This document shows, in pieces, positions 1-13,680 of a stretch of 64,000 nt of DNA. The stretch is taken from NCBI GenBank assembly GCA_920105625.2, contig OV050031.1:93253676-93317675 (forward strand), read 5' to 3'. The DNA is from Clusia tigrina. Its lineage: Eukaryota; Arthropoda; Insecta; Diptera; Clusiidae. The translations under genes and the position numbers were made by a program. The notes under the pieces were generated by a model. The model was not told where the DNA came from. It made no database searches and was given only the letters and a program-made list of their open reading frames with translations. How positions within the stretch are numbered: the first letter of the stretch is position 1; the number at the start of each line of letters is the position of its first letter.

Positions 1-3000
1 AGGTTTGCAACACACAAATGCATTTAACTTTTTACTGGAGCGTCATAAAACCTTGAAATTTTGTAACAATAAAGTACACGAGGCTCTTGTCAATTTAAGC
101 TAACGCTCAAAGCTATGCTACCCTTGAGTCCCAAATCAAACACTGATAAAACTTCAAATGGCCCTAACTTATGTACGGTACGTCCTACACCTATCAAAGT
201 TTGCAACATACAAATGCTTGTAACTTTTTACTGGAGCGTCATAAAACCTTGAAATTTTGTAACAATAAAATACTCGAGCCTCTTGTCAATTTAAGCTATC
301 GCTCAAAGCTATGCTACCCTTAAGTCCCAAATCAAACACTTCGCAAACACGCCCTAACTTCTATACGGTACGTCCTACACCTATCAAAGTTTGCAACATA
401 CAAATGCTTGTAACTTTTTATTGGAGCGTAATAAAACCTTGAAATTTTGTAACAATAAAGTACTCGAGCCTCTTGTCAATTTAAGCTATTGCTCAAAGCT
501 ATGCTACCCTTAAGTCCCGAATCAAACACTGATAAAACTTCAAATGGCCCTAACTTCTGTACGATACGTCCTACATCTATCAAAGTTTGCAACATACAAA
601 TGCTTGTAACTTTTTACTGGAGCGTCATAAAACCTTGAAATTTTGTAACAATAAAGTACTCGAGCCTCTTGTCAATTTAAGCTATTGCTCAAAGCTATGC
701 TACCCTTAAGTCCCAAATCAAACACTGATAAAACTTCAAATGGCAATAACTTCTGTACGGTACGTCCTACACCTAACAAAGTTTGCAACATACAAATGTT
801 TGTAACTTTTTACTGGAGCGTCATAAAACCTTGAAATTTTGTAACAATAAAGTACTCGAGCCTCTTGTCAATTTAAGCTATCGCTCAAAGCTACGCTACC
901 CTTAAGTCCCAAATCAAACACTGATAAAACTTCAAATGGCCCTAACTTCTGTACGGTACGTCCTACACCTATCAAAGTTTGCAACATACAAATACTTTTA
1001 ACTTTTTACTGGAGCGTCATAAAACCTTGAAATTTTGTAACAATAAAGTACTCGAACCTCTTGTCAATTTAAGCTATCGCTCAAAGCTATGCTACCCTTG
1101 AGTCCCAAATCATACACTGACAAAACTTCAAATGGTCCTAAATTCTGTACGGTTCGTCCTACACCTATCAAAGTTTGCAACATATAAATGCTTGTAACTT
1201 TTTACTGGAGCGTCATAAAACCTTGAAATTTTTTAACAATAAAGTACTCGAGCCTCTTGTCAATTTAAGCTATCGCTCAAAGCTATGCTACCATTGAGTC
1301 CCAAATCAAACACTGATAAAACTTCAAATGGCCCTAACTTCTATACGGTACGTCCTACACCTATCAAAGTTTCCAACATACAAATGCTTGTAACTTTTTA
1401 CTGGAGCGTCATAAAACCTTGAAATTTTGTAACAATAAAGTACTCGAGCCGCTTGTCAATTTAAGCTATCGCTCAAAGCTATGCTACCCTTGAGTCCCAA
1501 ATCATACACTGATAAAACTTCAAATGGCCCTAAATTCTATACGGTACGTCCTACACCTATCAAAGTTTGCAACATACAAATGCTTGTACCTTTTTATTGG
1601 AGCGTCATAAAACCTTGAAATTTTGTAACAATAAAGTACTCGAGCCTCTTGTCAATTTAAGCTATCGCTCAAAGCTATGCTACCCTTGAGTCCCAAATCA
1701 AACACTGATAAAACTTCAAATGGCCCTAACTTCTATACGGTACGTCCTACACCTATCAAAGTTTGCAACATACAAATGCTTGTAACTTTTTACTGGAGCG
1801 TCATAAAACCTTGAAATTTTGTAACAATAAAGTATTCGAAACGCTTGTCAATTTAAGCTATCGCTCAAAGCTATGCTACCCTTGAGTCCCTAATCATACA
1901 CTGATAAAACTTCAAATGGCCCTAAATTCTGTACGGTACGTCCTACACCTATCAAAGTTTGCAACATATAAATGCTTGTAACTTTTTACTGGAGCGTCAT
2001 AAAACCTTGAAATTTTGTAACAATAAAGTACTCGAGCCTCTTGTCAATTTAAGCTATCGCTCAAAGCTATGCTACCTTTGAGTCCCAAATCAAACACTGA
2101 TAAAACTTCAAATGGCCCTAAGTTCTATACAGTACGTCCTACACCTATCAAAGTTTGCAACATACAAATGCTTGTAACTTTTTACTGGAGCGTCATAAAA
2201 CCTTGAAATTTTGTAACAATAAAGTACTCGAGCCTCTTGTCAATTTAAGCTATCGCTCAAAGCTATGCTACCCTTGAGTCCCAAATCAAACACTGATAAA
2301 ACTTCAAATAACCCTAACTTCTATACGGTACGTGCTACACCTATCAAAGTTTGCAACATACAAATTCTTGTAACTTTTTACTGGAGCGTCATAAAACCTT
2401 GAAACTTTGTAACAATAAAGTACTCGAGCCTCTTGTATATTTAAGCTATTCCTCAAAGCTATGCTACCCTTGAGTCCCAAATCAAACACTGATAAAACTT
2501 CAAATGGCCCTAACTTCTATACGGTACGTCCTACACCTATCAAAGTTTGCAACATACAAATGCTTGTAACTTTTTACTGGAGCGTCATAAAACCTTGAAA
2601 TTTTGTAACAATAAAGTACTCGAGCCGCTTGTCAATTTAAGCTATCGCTCAAAGCTATGCTACCCTTGAGTCCCAAATCATACACTGACAAAACTTCAAA
2701 TGGCCCTAAATTCTGTACGGTACGTCCTACACCTCTCAAAGTTTGCAACATATAAATGCTTGTAACTTTTTACTGGAGCGTCATAAAACCTTGAAATTTT
2801 GTAACAATAAAGTACTCGAGCCTCTTGTCAATTTAAGCTATCGCTCAAAGCTATGCTACCCTTAAGTCCCAAATCAAACACTGATAAAACTTCAAATGGC
2901 CCTAACTTCTATACGGTACGTCCTACACCTATCAAAGTTTGCAACATACAAATGCTTGTAACTTTTTACTGGAGCGTCATAAAACCTTGAAATTTTGTAA

Positions 3001-3326
3001 CAATAAAGTACTCGAGCCTCTTGTCAATTTAAGCTATCGCTCAAAGCTATGCTACCCTTAAGTCCCAAATCAAACACTGATAAAACTTCAAATGGCCCTA
3101 ACTTCTATACGGTACGTCCTACACCTATCAAAGTTTGCAACATACAAATGCTTGTAACTTTTTACTGGAGCGTCATAAAACCTTGAAATTTTGTAACAAT
3201 AAAGTACTCGAGCCTCTTGTCAATTTAAGCTATCGCTCAAAGCTATGCTACCCTTAAGTCCCAAATCAAAGACTGATAAAACTTCAAATGGCCCTAACTT
3301 CTGTACGGTACGTCCTGCACCTATCA
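1..3326 (+). repeat. HOR-1 version A, copy 1 (17 monomers, 3326 bp)
   Basis: The unit begins with the distinctive monomer AGGTTTGCAACACACAAATG, which carries GCATTTAAC and GTACACGAGG, and runs until that monomer returns at 3327. Sixteen 196-bp monomers plus one 190-bp monomer give exactly 3326. Version A marks: CTCGAACCTC near 1053, GGTCCTAAATTCTG near 1134, ATTTTTTAACAATAA near 1230, CTCGAAACGC near 1836, and CAAATAACCC with CAAATTCTTG near 2308-2370. These return at +6653, not +3326, so A is a distinct version and not noise. The small open frame on the minus strand at 2304-2489 is an accident of monomer sequence. Confidence 0.93.
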
Positions 3327-6300
3327 AGGTTTGCAACACACAAATGCATTTAACTTTTTACTGGAGCGTCATAAAACCTTGAAATTTTGTAACAATAAAG
3401 TACACGAGGCTCTTGTCAATTTAAGCTAACGCTCAAAGCTATGCTACCCTTGAGTCCCAAATCAAACACTGATAAAACTTCAAATGGCCCTAACTTATGT
3501 ACGGTACGTCCTACACCTATCAAAGTTTGCAACATACAAATGCTTGTAACTTTTTACTGGAGCGTCATAAAACCTTGAAATTTTGTAACAATAAAATACT
3601 CGAGCCTCTTGTCAATTTAAGCTATCGCTCAAAGCTATGCTACCCTTAAGTCCCAAATCAAACACTTCGCAAACACGCCCTAACTTCTATACGGTACGTC
3701 CTACACCTATCAAAGTTTGCAACATACAAATGCTTGTAACTTTTTATTGGAGCGTAATAAAACCTTGAAATTTTGTAACAATAAAGTACTCGAGCCTCTT
3801 GTCAATTTAAGCTATTGCTCAAAGCTATGCTACCCTTAAGTCCCGAATCAAACACTGATAAAACTTCAAATGGCCCTAACTTCTGTACGGTACGTCCTAC
3901 ATCTATCAAAGTTTGCAACATACAAATGCTTGTAACTTTTTACTGGAGCGTCATAAAACCTTGAAATTTTGTAACAATAAAGTACTCGAGCCTCTTGTCA
4001 ATTTAAGCTATTGCTCAAAGCTATGCTACCCTTAAGTCCCAAATCAAACACTGATAAAACTTCAAATGGCAATAACTTCTGTACGGTACGTCCTACACCT
4101 AACAAAGTTTGCAACATACAAATGTTTGTAACTTTTTACTGGAGCGTCATAAAACCTTGAAATTTTGTAACAATAAAGTACTCGAGCCTCTTGTCAATTT
4201 AAGCTATCGCTCAAAGCTACGCTACCCTTAAGTCCCAAATCAAACACTGATAAAACTTCAAATGGCCCTAACTTCTGTACGGTACGTCCTACACCTATCA
4301 AAGTTTGCAACATACAAATACTTTTAACTTTTTACTGGAGCGTCATAAAACCTTGAAATTTTGTAACAATAAAGTACTCGAGCCTCTTGTCAATTTAAGC
4401 TATCGCTCAAAGCTATGCTACCCTTGAGTCCCAAATCAAACACTGATAAAACTTCAAATAGCCCTAACTTCTATACGGTACGTCCTACACCTATCAAAGT
4501 TTGCAACATACAAATGTTTGTTTAATTTTTACTGGAGCGTCATAAAACCTTGAAACTTTGTAACAATAAAGTACTCGAGCCTCTTGTCAATTTAAGCTAT
4601 TGCTCAAAGCTATGCTACCCTTGAGTCCCAAATCAAACACTGATAAAACTTCAAATGGCCCTAACTTCTATACGGTACGTCCTACACCTATCAAAGTTTC
4701 CAACATACAAATGCTTGTAGCTTTTTACTGGAGCGTCATAAAACCTTGAAATTTTGTAACAATAAAGTACTCGAGCCGCTTGTCAATTTAAGCTATCGCT
4801 CAAAGCTATGCTACCCTTGAGTCCCAAATCATACACTGATAAAACTTCAAATGGCCCTAAATTCTATACGGTACGTCCTACACCTATCAAAGTTTGCAAC
4901 ATACAAATGCTTGTAACTTTTTACTGGAGCGTCATAAAACCTTGAAATTTTGTAACAATAAAGTACTCGAGCCTCTTGTCAATTTAAGCTATCGCTCAAA
5001 GCTATGCTACCCTTGAGTCCCAAATCAAACACTGATAAAACTTCAAATGGCCCTAACTTCTATACGGTACGTCCTACACCTATCAAAGTTTGCAACATAC
5101 AAATGCTTGTAACTTTTTACTGGAGCGTCATAAAACCTTGAAATTTTGTAACAATAAAGTACTCGAGCCGCTTGTCAATTTAAGCTATCGCTCAAAGCTA
5201 TGCTACCCTTGAGTCCCTAATCATACACTGATAAAACTTCAAATGGCCCTAAATTCTGTACGGTACGTCCTACACCTATCAAAGTTTGCAACATATAAAT
5301 GCTTGTAACTTTTTACTGGAGCGTCATAAAACCTTGAAATTTTGTAACAATAAAGTACTCGAGCCTCTTGTCAATTTAAGCTATCGCTCAAAGCTATGCT
5401 ACCTTTGAGTCCCAAATCAAACACTGATAAAACTTCAAATGGCCCTAAGTTCTATACAGTACGTCCTACACCTATCAAAGTTTGCAACATACAAATGCTT
5501 GTAACTTTTTACTGGAGCGTCATAAAACCTTGAAATTTTGTAACAATAAAGTACTCGAGCCTCTTGTCAATTTAAGCTATCGCTCAAAGCTATGCTACCC
5601 TTGAGTCCCAAATCAAACACTGATAAAACTTCAAATGGCCCTAACTTCTATACGGTACGAGCTACACCTATCAAAGTTTGCAACATACAAATGCTTGTAA
5701 CTTTTTACTGGAGCGTCATAAAACCTTGAAACTTTGTAACAATAAAGTACTCGAGCCTCTTGTATATTTAAGCTATTCCTCAAAGCTATGCTACCCTTGA
5801 GTCCCAAATCAAACACTGATAAAACTTCAAATGGCCCTAACTTCTATACGGTACGTCCTACACCTATCAAAGTTTGCAACATACAAATGCTTGTAACTTT
5901 TTACTGGAGCGTCATAAAACCTTGAAATTTTGTAACAATAAAGTACTCGAGCCGCTTGTCAATTTAAGCTATCGCTCAAAGCTATGCTACCCTTGAGTCC
6001 CAAATCATACACTGACAAAACTTCAAATGGCCCTAAATTCTGTACGGTACGTCCTACACCTATCAAAGTTTGCAACATATAAATGCTTGTAACTTTTTAC
6101 TGGAGCGTCATAAAACCTTGAAATTTTGTAACAATAAAGTACTCGAGCCTCTTGTCAATTTAAGCTATCGCTCAAAGCTATGCTACCCTTAAGTCCCAAA
6201 TCAAACACTGATAAAACTTCAAATGGCCCTAACTTCTATACGGTACGTCCTACACCTATCAAAGTTTGCAACATACAAATGCTTGTAACTTTTTACTGGA

Positions 6301-6653
6301 GCGTCATAAAACCTTGAAATTTTGTAACAATAAAGTACTCGAGCCTCTTGTCAATTTAAGCTATCGCTCAAAGCTATGCTACCCTTAAGTCCCAAATCAA
6401 ACACTGATAAAACTTCAAATGGCCCTAACTTCTATACGGTACGTCCTACACCTATCAAAGTTTGCAACATACAAATGCTTGTAACTTTTTACTGGAGCGT
6501 CATAAAACCTTGAAATTTTGTAACAATAAAGTACTCGAGCCTCTTGTCAATTTAAGCTATCGCTCAAAGCTATGCTACCCTTAAGTCCCAAATCAAACAC
6601 TGATAAAACTTCAAATGGCCCTAACTTCTGTACGGTACGTCCTGCACCTATCA
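3327..6653 (+). repeat. HOR-1 version B, copy 1 (17 monomers, 3327 bp)
   Basis: Same 17-monomer order as version A, starting at the AGGTTTGCAACACAC monomer. Version B marks: CAAATAGCCC near 4455, then a monomer with GTTTGTTTAATTTTTAC near 4516 that is one base longer than normal (hence 3327 bp), followed by GAAACTTTG and CTATTGCTC. CTCGAGCCGC near 5164 replaces the CTCGAAACGC of version A, and GGTACGAGC near 5654 is unique to this copy. The rest matches version A nearly base for base, so A and B differ in only a few monomers. Confidence 0.92.
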
Positions 6654-9600
6654 AGGTTTGCAACACACAAATGCATTTAACTTTTTACTGGAGCGTCATA
6701 AAACCTTGAAATTTTGTAACAATAAAGTACACGAGGCTCTTGTCAATTTAAGCTAACGCTCAAAGCTATGCTACCCTTGAGTCCCAAATCAAACACTGAT
6801 AAAACTTCAAATGGCCCTAACTTATGTACGGTACGTCCTACACCTATCAAAGTTTGCAACATACAAATGCTTGTAACTTTTTACTGGAGCGTCATAAAAC
6901 CTTGAAATTTTGTAACAATAAAATACTCGAGCCTCTTGTCAATTTAAGCTATCGCTCAAAGCTATGCTACCCTTAAGTCCCAAATCAAACACTTCGCAAA
7001 CACGCCCTAACTTCTATACGGTACGTCCTACACCTATCAAAGTTTGCAACATACAAATGCTTGTAACTTTTTATTGGAGCGTAATAAAACCTTGAAATTT
7101 TGTAATAATAAAGTACTCGAGCCTCTTGTCAATTTAAGCTATTGCTCAAAGCTATGCTACCCTTAAGTCCCGAATCAAACACTGATAAAACTTCAAATGG
7201 CCCTAACTTCTGTACGGTACGTCCTACATCTATCAAAGTTTGCAACATACAAATGCTTGTAACTTTTTACTGGAGCGTCATAAAACCTTGAAATTTTGTA
7301 ACAATAAAGTACTCGAGCCTCTTGTCAATTTAAGCTATTGCTCAAAGCTATGCTACCCTTAAGTCCCAAATCAAACACTGATAAAACTTCAAATGGCAAT
7401 AACTTCTGTACGGTACGTCCTACACCTAACAAAGTTTGCAACATACAAATGTTTGTAACTTTTTACTGGAGCGTCATAAAACCTTGAAATTTTGTAACAA
7501 TAAAGTACTCGAGCCTCTTGTCAATTTAAGCTATCGCTCAAAGCTACGCTACCCTTAAGTCCCAAATCAAACACTGATAAAACTTCAAATGGCCCTAACT
7601 TCTGTACGGTACGTCCTACACCTATCAAAGTTTGCAACATACAAATACTTTTAACTTTTTACTGGAGCGTCATAAAACCTTGAAATTTTGTAACAATAAA
7701 GTACTCGAACCTCTTGTCAATTTAAGCTATCGCTCAAAGCTATGCTACCCTTGAGTCCCAAATCATACACTGACAAAACTTCAAATGGTCCTAAATTCTG
7801 TACGGTTCGTCCTACACCTATCAAAGTTTGCAACATATAAATGCTTGTAACTTTTTACTGGAGCGTCATAAAACCTTGAAATTTTTTAACAATAAAGTAC
7901 TCGAGCCTCTTGTCAATTTAAGCTATCGCTCAAAGCTATGCTACCATTGAGTCCCAAATCAAACACTGATAAAACTTCAAATGGCCCTAACTTCTATACG
8001 GTACGTCCTACACCTATCAAAGTTTCCAACATACAAATGCTTGTAACTTTTTACTGGAGCGTCATAAAACCTTGAAATTTTGTAACAATAAAGTACTCGA
8101 GCCGCTTGTCAATTTAAGCTATCGCTCAAAGCTATGCTACCCTTGAGTCCCAAATCATACACTGATAAAACTTCAAATGGCCCTAAATTCTATACGGTAC
8201 GTCCTACACCTATCAAAGTTTGCAACATACAAATGCTTGTACCTTTTTATTGGAGCGTCATAAAACCTTGAAATTTTGTAACAATAAAGTACTCGAGCCT
8301 CTTGTCAATTTAAGCTATCGCTCAAAGCTATGCTACCCTTGAGTCCCAAATCAAACACTGATAAAACTTCAAATGGCCCTAACTTCTATACGGTACGTCC
8401 TACACCTATCAAAGTTTGCAACATACAAATGCTTGTAACTTTTTACTGGAGCGTCATAAAACCTTGAAATTTTGTAACAATAAAGTACTCGAAACGCTTG
8501 TCAATTTAAGCTATCGCTCAAAGCTATGCTACCCTTGAGTCCCTAATCATACACTGATAAAACTTCAAATGGCCCTAAATTCTGTACGGTACGTCCTACA
8601 CCTATCAAAGTTTGCAACATATAAATGCTTGTAACTTTTTACTGGAGCGTCATAAAACCTTGAAATTTTGTAACAATAAAGTACTCGAGCCTCTTGTCAA
8701 TTTAAGCTATCGCTCAAAGCTATGCTACCTTTGAGTCCCAAATCAAACACTGATAAAACTTCAAATGGCCCTAAGTTCTATACAGTACGTCCTACACCTA
8801 TCAAAGTTTGCAACATACAAATGCTTGTAACTTTTTACTGGAGCGTCATAAAACCTTGAAATTTTGTAACAATAAAGTACTCGAGCCTCTTGTCAATTTA
8901 AGCTATCGCTCAAAGCTATGCTACCCTTGAGTCCCAAATCAAACACTGATAAAACTTCAAATAACCCTAACTTCTATACGGTACGTGCTACACCTATCAA
9001 AGTTTGCAACATACAAATTCTTGTAACTTTTTACTGGAGCGTCATAAAACCTTGAAACTTTGTAACAATAAAGTACTCGAGCCTCTTGTATATTTAAGCT
9101 ATTCCTCAAAGCTATGCTACCCTTGAGTCCCAAATCAAACACTGATAAAACTTCAAATGGCCCTAACTTCTATACGGTACGTCCTACACCTATCAAAGTT
9201 TGCAACATACAAATGCTTGTAACTTTTTACTGGAGCGTCATAAAACCTTGAAATTTTGTAACAATAAAGTACTCGAGCCGCTTGTCAATTTAAGCTATCG
9301 CTCAAAGCTATGCTACCCTTGAGTCCCAAATCATACACTGACAAAACTTCAAATGGCCCTAAATTCTGTACGGTACGTCCTACACCTCTCAAAGTTTGCA
9401 ACATATAAATGCTTGTAACTTTTTACTGGAGCGTCATAAAACCTTGAAATTTTGTAACAATAAAGTACTCGAGCCTCTTGTCAATTTAAGCTATCGCTCA
9501 AAGCTATGCTACCCTTAAGTCCCAAATCAAACACTGATAAAACTTCAAATGGCCCTAACTTCTATACGGTACGTCCTACACCTATCAAAGTTTGCAACAT

Positions 9601-9979
9601 ACAAATGCTTGTAACTTTTTACTGGAGCGTCATAAAACCTTGAAATTTTGTAACAATAAAGTACTCGAGCCTCTTGTCAATTTAAGCTATCGCTCAAAGC
9701 TATGCTACCCTTAAGTCCCAAATCAAACACTGATAAAACTTCAAATGGCCCTAACTTCTATACGGTACGTCCTACACCTATCAAAGTTTGCAACATACAA
9801 ATGCTTGTAACTTTTTACTGGAGCGTCATAAAACCTTGAAATTTTGTAACAATAAAGTACTCGAGCCTCTTGTCAATTTAAGCTATCGCTCAAAGCTATG
9901 CTACCCTTAAGTCCCAAATCAAAGACTGATAAAACTTCAAATGGCCCTAACTTCTGTACGGTACGTCCTGCACCTATCA
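6654..9979 (+). repeat. HOR-1 version A, copy 2 (17 monomers, 3326 bp)
   Basis: Repeats copy 1 of version A at +6653. I noticed only three single-base differences by eye: TAATAATAAAG for TAACAATAAAG near 7105, ACGGTACG for ACGATACG near 7215, and AGTACTCGAAAC for AGTATTCGAAAC near 8487. It even shares the private CAAAGACTGAT near its end (about 9920, compare 3267), absent from version B. The first of the three differences is shared with the next B copy at about 10430, so exchange between versions has continued. Confidence 0.93.
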
Positions 9980-11340
9980 AGGTTTGCAACACACAAATGC
10001 ATTTAACTTTTTACTGGAGCGTCATAAAACCTTGAAATTTTGTAACAATAAAGTACACGAGGCTCTTGTCAATTTAAGCTAACGCTCAAAGCTATGCTAC
10101 CCTTGAGTCCCAAATCAAACACTGATAAAACTTCAAATGGCCCTAACTTATGTACGGTACGTCCTACACCTATCAAAGTTTGCAACATACAAATGCTTGT
10201 AACTTTTTACTGGAGCGTCATAAAACCTTGAAATTTTGTAACAATAAAATACTCGAGCCTCTTGTCAATTTAAGCTATCGCTCAAAGCTATGCTACCCTT
10301 AAGTCCCAAATCAAACACTTCGCAAACACGCCCTAACTTCTATACGGTACGTCCTACACCTATCAAAGTTTGCAACATACAAATGCTTGTAACTTTTTAT
10401 TGGAGCGTAATAAAACCTTGAAATTTTGTAATAATAAAGTACTCGAGCCTCTTGTCAATTTAAGCTATTGCTCAAAGCTATGCTACCCTTAAGTCCCGAA
10501 TCAAACACTGATAAAACTTCAAATGGCCCTAACTTCTGTACGGTACGTCCTACATCTATCAAAGTTTGCAACATACAAATGCTTGTAACTTTTTACTGGA
10601 GCGTCATAAAACCTTGAAATTTTGTAACAATAAAGTACTCGAGCCTCTTGTCAATTTAAGCTATTGCTCAAAGCTATGCTACCCTTAAGTCCCAAATCAA
10701 ACACTGATAAAACTTCAAATGGCAATAACTTCTGTACGGTACGTCCTACACCTAACAAAGATTGCAACATACAAATGTTTGTAACTTTTTACTGGAGCGT
10801 CATAAAACCTTGAAATTTTGTAACAATAAAGTACTCGAGCCTCTTGTCAATTTAAGCTATCGCTCAAAGCTACGCTACCCTTAAGTCCCAAATCAAACAC
10901 TGATAAAACTTCAAATGGCCCTAACTTCTGTACGGTACGTCCTACACCTATCAAAGTTTGCAACATACAAATACTTTTAACTTTTTACTGGAGCGTCATA
11001 AAACCTTGAAATTTTGTAACAATAAAGTACTCGAGCCTCTTGTCAATTTAAGCTATCGCTCAAAGCTATGCTACCCTTGAGTCCCAAATCAAACACTGAT
11101 AAAACTTCAAATAGCCCTAACTTCTATACGGTACGTCCTACACCTATCAAAGTTTGCAACATACAAATGTTTGTTTAATTTTTACTGGAGCGTCATAAAA
11201 CCTTGAAACTTTGTAACAATAAAGTACTCGAGCCTCTTGTCAATTTAAGCTATTGCTCAAAGCTATGCTACCCTTGAGTCCCAAATCAAACACTGATAAA
11301 ACTTCAAATGGCCCTAACTTCTATACGGTACGTCCTACAC
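9980..11340 (+). repeat. HOR-1 version B, copy 2, truncated (about 7 of 17 monomers)
   Basis: Starts with the AGGTTTGCAACACAC monomer and follows version B through CAAATAGCCC (about 11110) and GTTTGTTTAATTTTTAC (about 11168). It then leaves the HOR-1 order: the expected GTTTCCAACATAC monomer is replaced by an ordinary one near 11350, and CAAAACATACACTG, a mark of regions 1b and 2, appears at about 11479. This is the edge of the homogeneous HOR-1 field. Confidence 0.85.
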
Positions 11341-13680
11341 CTATCAAAGTTTGCAACATACAAATGCTTGTAACTTTTTACTGGAGCGTCATAAAACCTT
11401 GAAATTTTGTAACAATAAAGTACTCGAGCCGCTTGTCAATTTAAGCTATCGCTCAAAGCTATGCTACCCTTGAGTCCCAAAACATACACTGATAAAACTT
11501 CAAATGGCCCTAAATTCTGTACGGTACGTCCTACACCTATCAAAGTTTGCAACATATAAATGCTTGTAACTTTTTACTGGAGCGTCATAAAACCTTGAAA
11601 TTTTGTAACAATAAAGTACTCGAGCCTCTTGTCAATTTAAGCTATCGCTCAAAGCTATGCTACCCTTGAGTCCCAAATCAAACACTGATAAAACTTCAAA
11701 TGGCCCTAAGTTCTATACAGTACGTCCTACACCTAACAAAGTTTGCAACATACAAATGCTTGTAACTTTTTACTGGAGCGTCATAAAACCTTGAAATTTT
11801 GTAACAATAAAGTACTCGAGCCTCTTGTCAATTTAAGCTATCGCTCGAAGCTATGCTACCCTTGAGTTCCAAATCAAACACTGATAAAACTTCAAATGGC
11901 CCTAACTTCTATACGGTACGTCCTACACCTATCAAAGTTTGCAACATACAAATGCTTGTAACTTTTTACTGGAGCGTCATAAAACCTTGAAATTTTGTAA
12001 TAATAAAGTACTCGAGCCTCTTGTCAATTTAAGCTATCGCTCAAAGCTATGCTACCCTTGAATCCCAAATAAAACACTGATAAAACTTCAAATGGCCCTA
12101 ACTTCTATACGGTACGTCCTACACCTATCAAAGTTTGCAACATACAAATGCTTGTAACTTTTCACTGGAGCGTCATAAAACCTTGAAACTTTTTAACCAT
12201 AAAGCACTCGAGCAGCTTGTCAATTTAAGCTATCGCTCAACGCTATGCTACCCTTGAGTCCCAAAACATACACTGATAAAACTTCAAATGGCCCTAAATT
12301 CTGTACGGTACGTCCTACACCTATCAAAGTTTGCAACATATAAGTGCTTGTAACTTTTTACTGGAGCGTCATAAAACCTTGAAATTTTGTAATAATAAAG
12401 TACTCGAGCCTCTTGTCAATTTAAGCTATCGCTCAAAGCTATGCTACCCTTGAATCCCAAATAAAACACTGATAAAACTTCAAATGGCCCTAACTTCTAT
12501 ACGGTGCGTCCCACACCTATCAAAGTTTGCAACATACAAATGCTTGTAACTTTTTACTGGAGCGTCATAAAACCTTGAAATTTTGTAATAATAAAGTACT
12601 CGAGCCTCTTGTCAATTTAAGCTATCGCTCAAAGCTATGCTACCCTTGAATCCCAAATAAAAAACTGATAAAACTTCAAATGGCCCTAACTTCTATACGG
12701 TACGTCTTACACCTATCAAAGTTTGCAACATACAAATGCTTGTAACTTTTCACTGGACCGTCATAAAACCTTGAAACTTTGTAACAATAAAGCACTCGAG
12801 CCGCTTGTCAATATAAGCTATCGCTCAAAGCTATGCTACCCTTAAGTCCCAAATCAAACACTGATAAAACTTCAAATGACCCTAAATTGTATACAGTACG
12901 TCCTACACCTATCAAAGTTTGCAACATACAAATGCTTCTAACTTTTTACTGGAGCGTCATAAAACCTTGAAATTTTGTAACAATAAAGTACTCGAGCCAA
13001 TTGTCAATTTAAGCTATTGCTCAAAGCTATGCTACCCTTGTGTCCCGAATCAAACACAGATAAAACTTCAAATGGCCCTAACTTCTATACGGTAGTCCTA
13101 CACCTATCAAAGTTTGCAACATACAAATGCTTGTAACTTTTTACTGGAGCGTCATAAAACCGTGAAATTTTGTAACAATAAAGTACTCGAGCCTCTTGTC
13201 AATTTAAGCTATCGCTCAAAGCTATGCTACCCTTGAGTCCCAAAACATACACTGATAAAACTTCAAATGGCCCTAAATTCTGTACGGTACGTCCTACACC
13301 TATCAAAGTTTGCAACATATAAATGCTTGTAACATTTTACTGGAGCGTCATAAAACCTTGAAATTTTGTAATAATAAAGTACTCGAGCCTCTTGTCAATT
13401 TAAGCTATCGCTCAAAGCTATGCTACCCTTGAGTCCCAAATCAAACACTGATAAAACTTCAAATGGCCCTAAGTTCTATACAGTACGTCCTACACCTATC
13501 AAAGTTTGCAACATACAAATGCTTGTAACTTTTTACTGGAGCGTCATAAAACCTTGAAATTTTGTAACAATAAAGTACTCGAGCCTCTTGTCAATTTAAG
13601 CTATCGCTCGAAGCTATGCTACCCTTGAGTTCCAAATCAAACACTGATAAAACTTCAAATGGCCCTAACTTCTATACGGT
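11341..13680 (+). repeat. Mixed monomers between HOR fields
   Basis: About twelve monomers without a simple local HOR period. Marks include CTCGAAGCTATG with GAGTTCC (about 11845), GAATCCCAAATAAAACAC (about 12060 and 12450), TTTTTAACCATAAAGCACTCGAGCAGC (about 12190-12215), GGTGCGTCCCACACC (about 12504), CAAATGACCCTAAATTGTATAC (about 12875), GAGCCAATTG (about 12996) and the first 195-bp monomer (GGTAGTCC at 13091). The same series recurs from about 18905 onwards at +6264, so this block is a diverged relative of region 2. No non-satellite sequence is present. Confidence 0.85.

Noticed and set aside
341..360. CENP-B box in the CTTCGCAAACACGCCC block of the 190-bp variant
   Set aside because: It begins with TTCG like the CENP-B box core, but the required A after the four-base spacer and the CGGG are not in place. 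Only the first four bases fit, so I do not call it.
2304..2489. 61-codon open frames on the minus strand, repeated at 5631, 8957, 16790, 51130, 53398, 54763, 56509 (83 codons), 56901, 57287, 58451, 58843, 59621, 61171, 61949 and 63499
   Set aside because: They are the same segment of the satellite monomer read in one frame, present only where local substitutions remove a stop. Monomer length is 1 modulo 3, the frames have no start or ribosome context of their own, and their spacing equals monomer or HOR spacing. I see no protein family in the product.
6654..9979. Assembly duplication as the explanation for the near-identical A units
   Set aside because: It cannot be excluded without reads, but the copies carry private differences and A2/B2 share a variant absent from A1/B1, which fits real homogenisation better than a copied contig.
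13091..13098. GGTAGTCC as a sequencing error
   Set aside because: The same one-base loss occurs nine times at the same HOR position and accounts exactly for unit lengths of 2351 and 4506.
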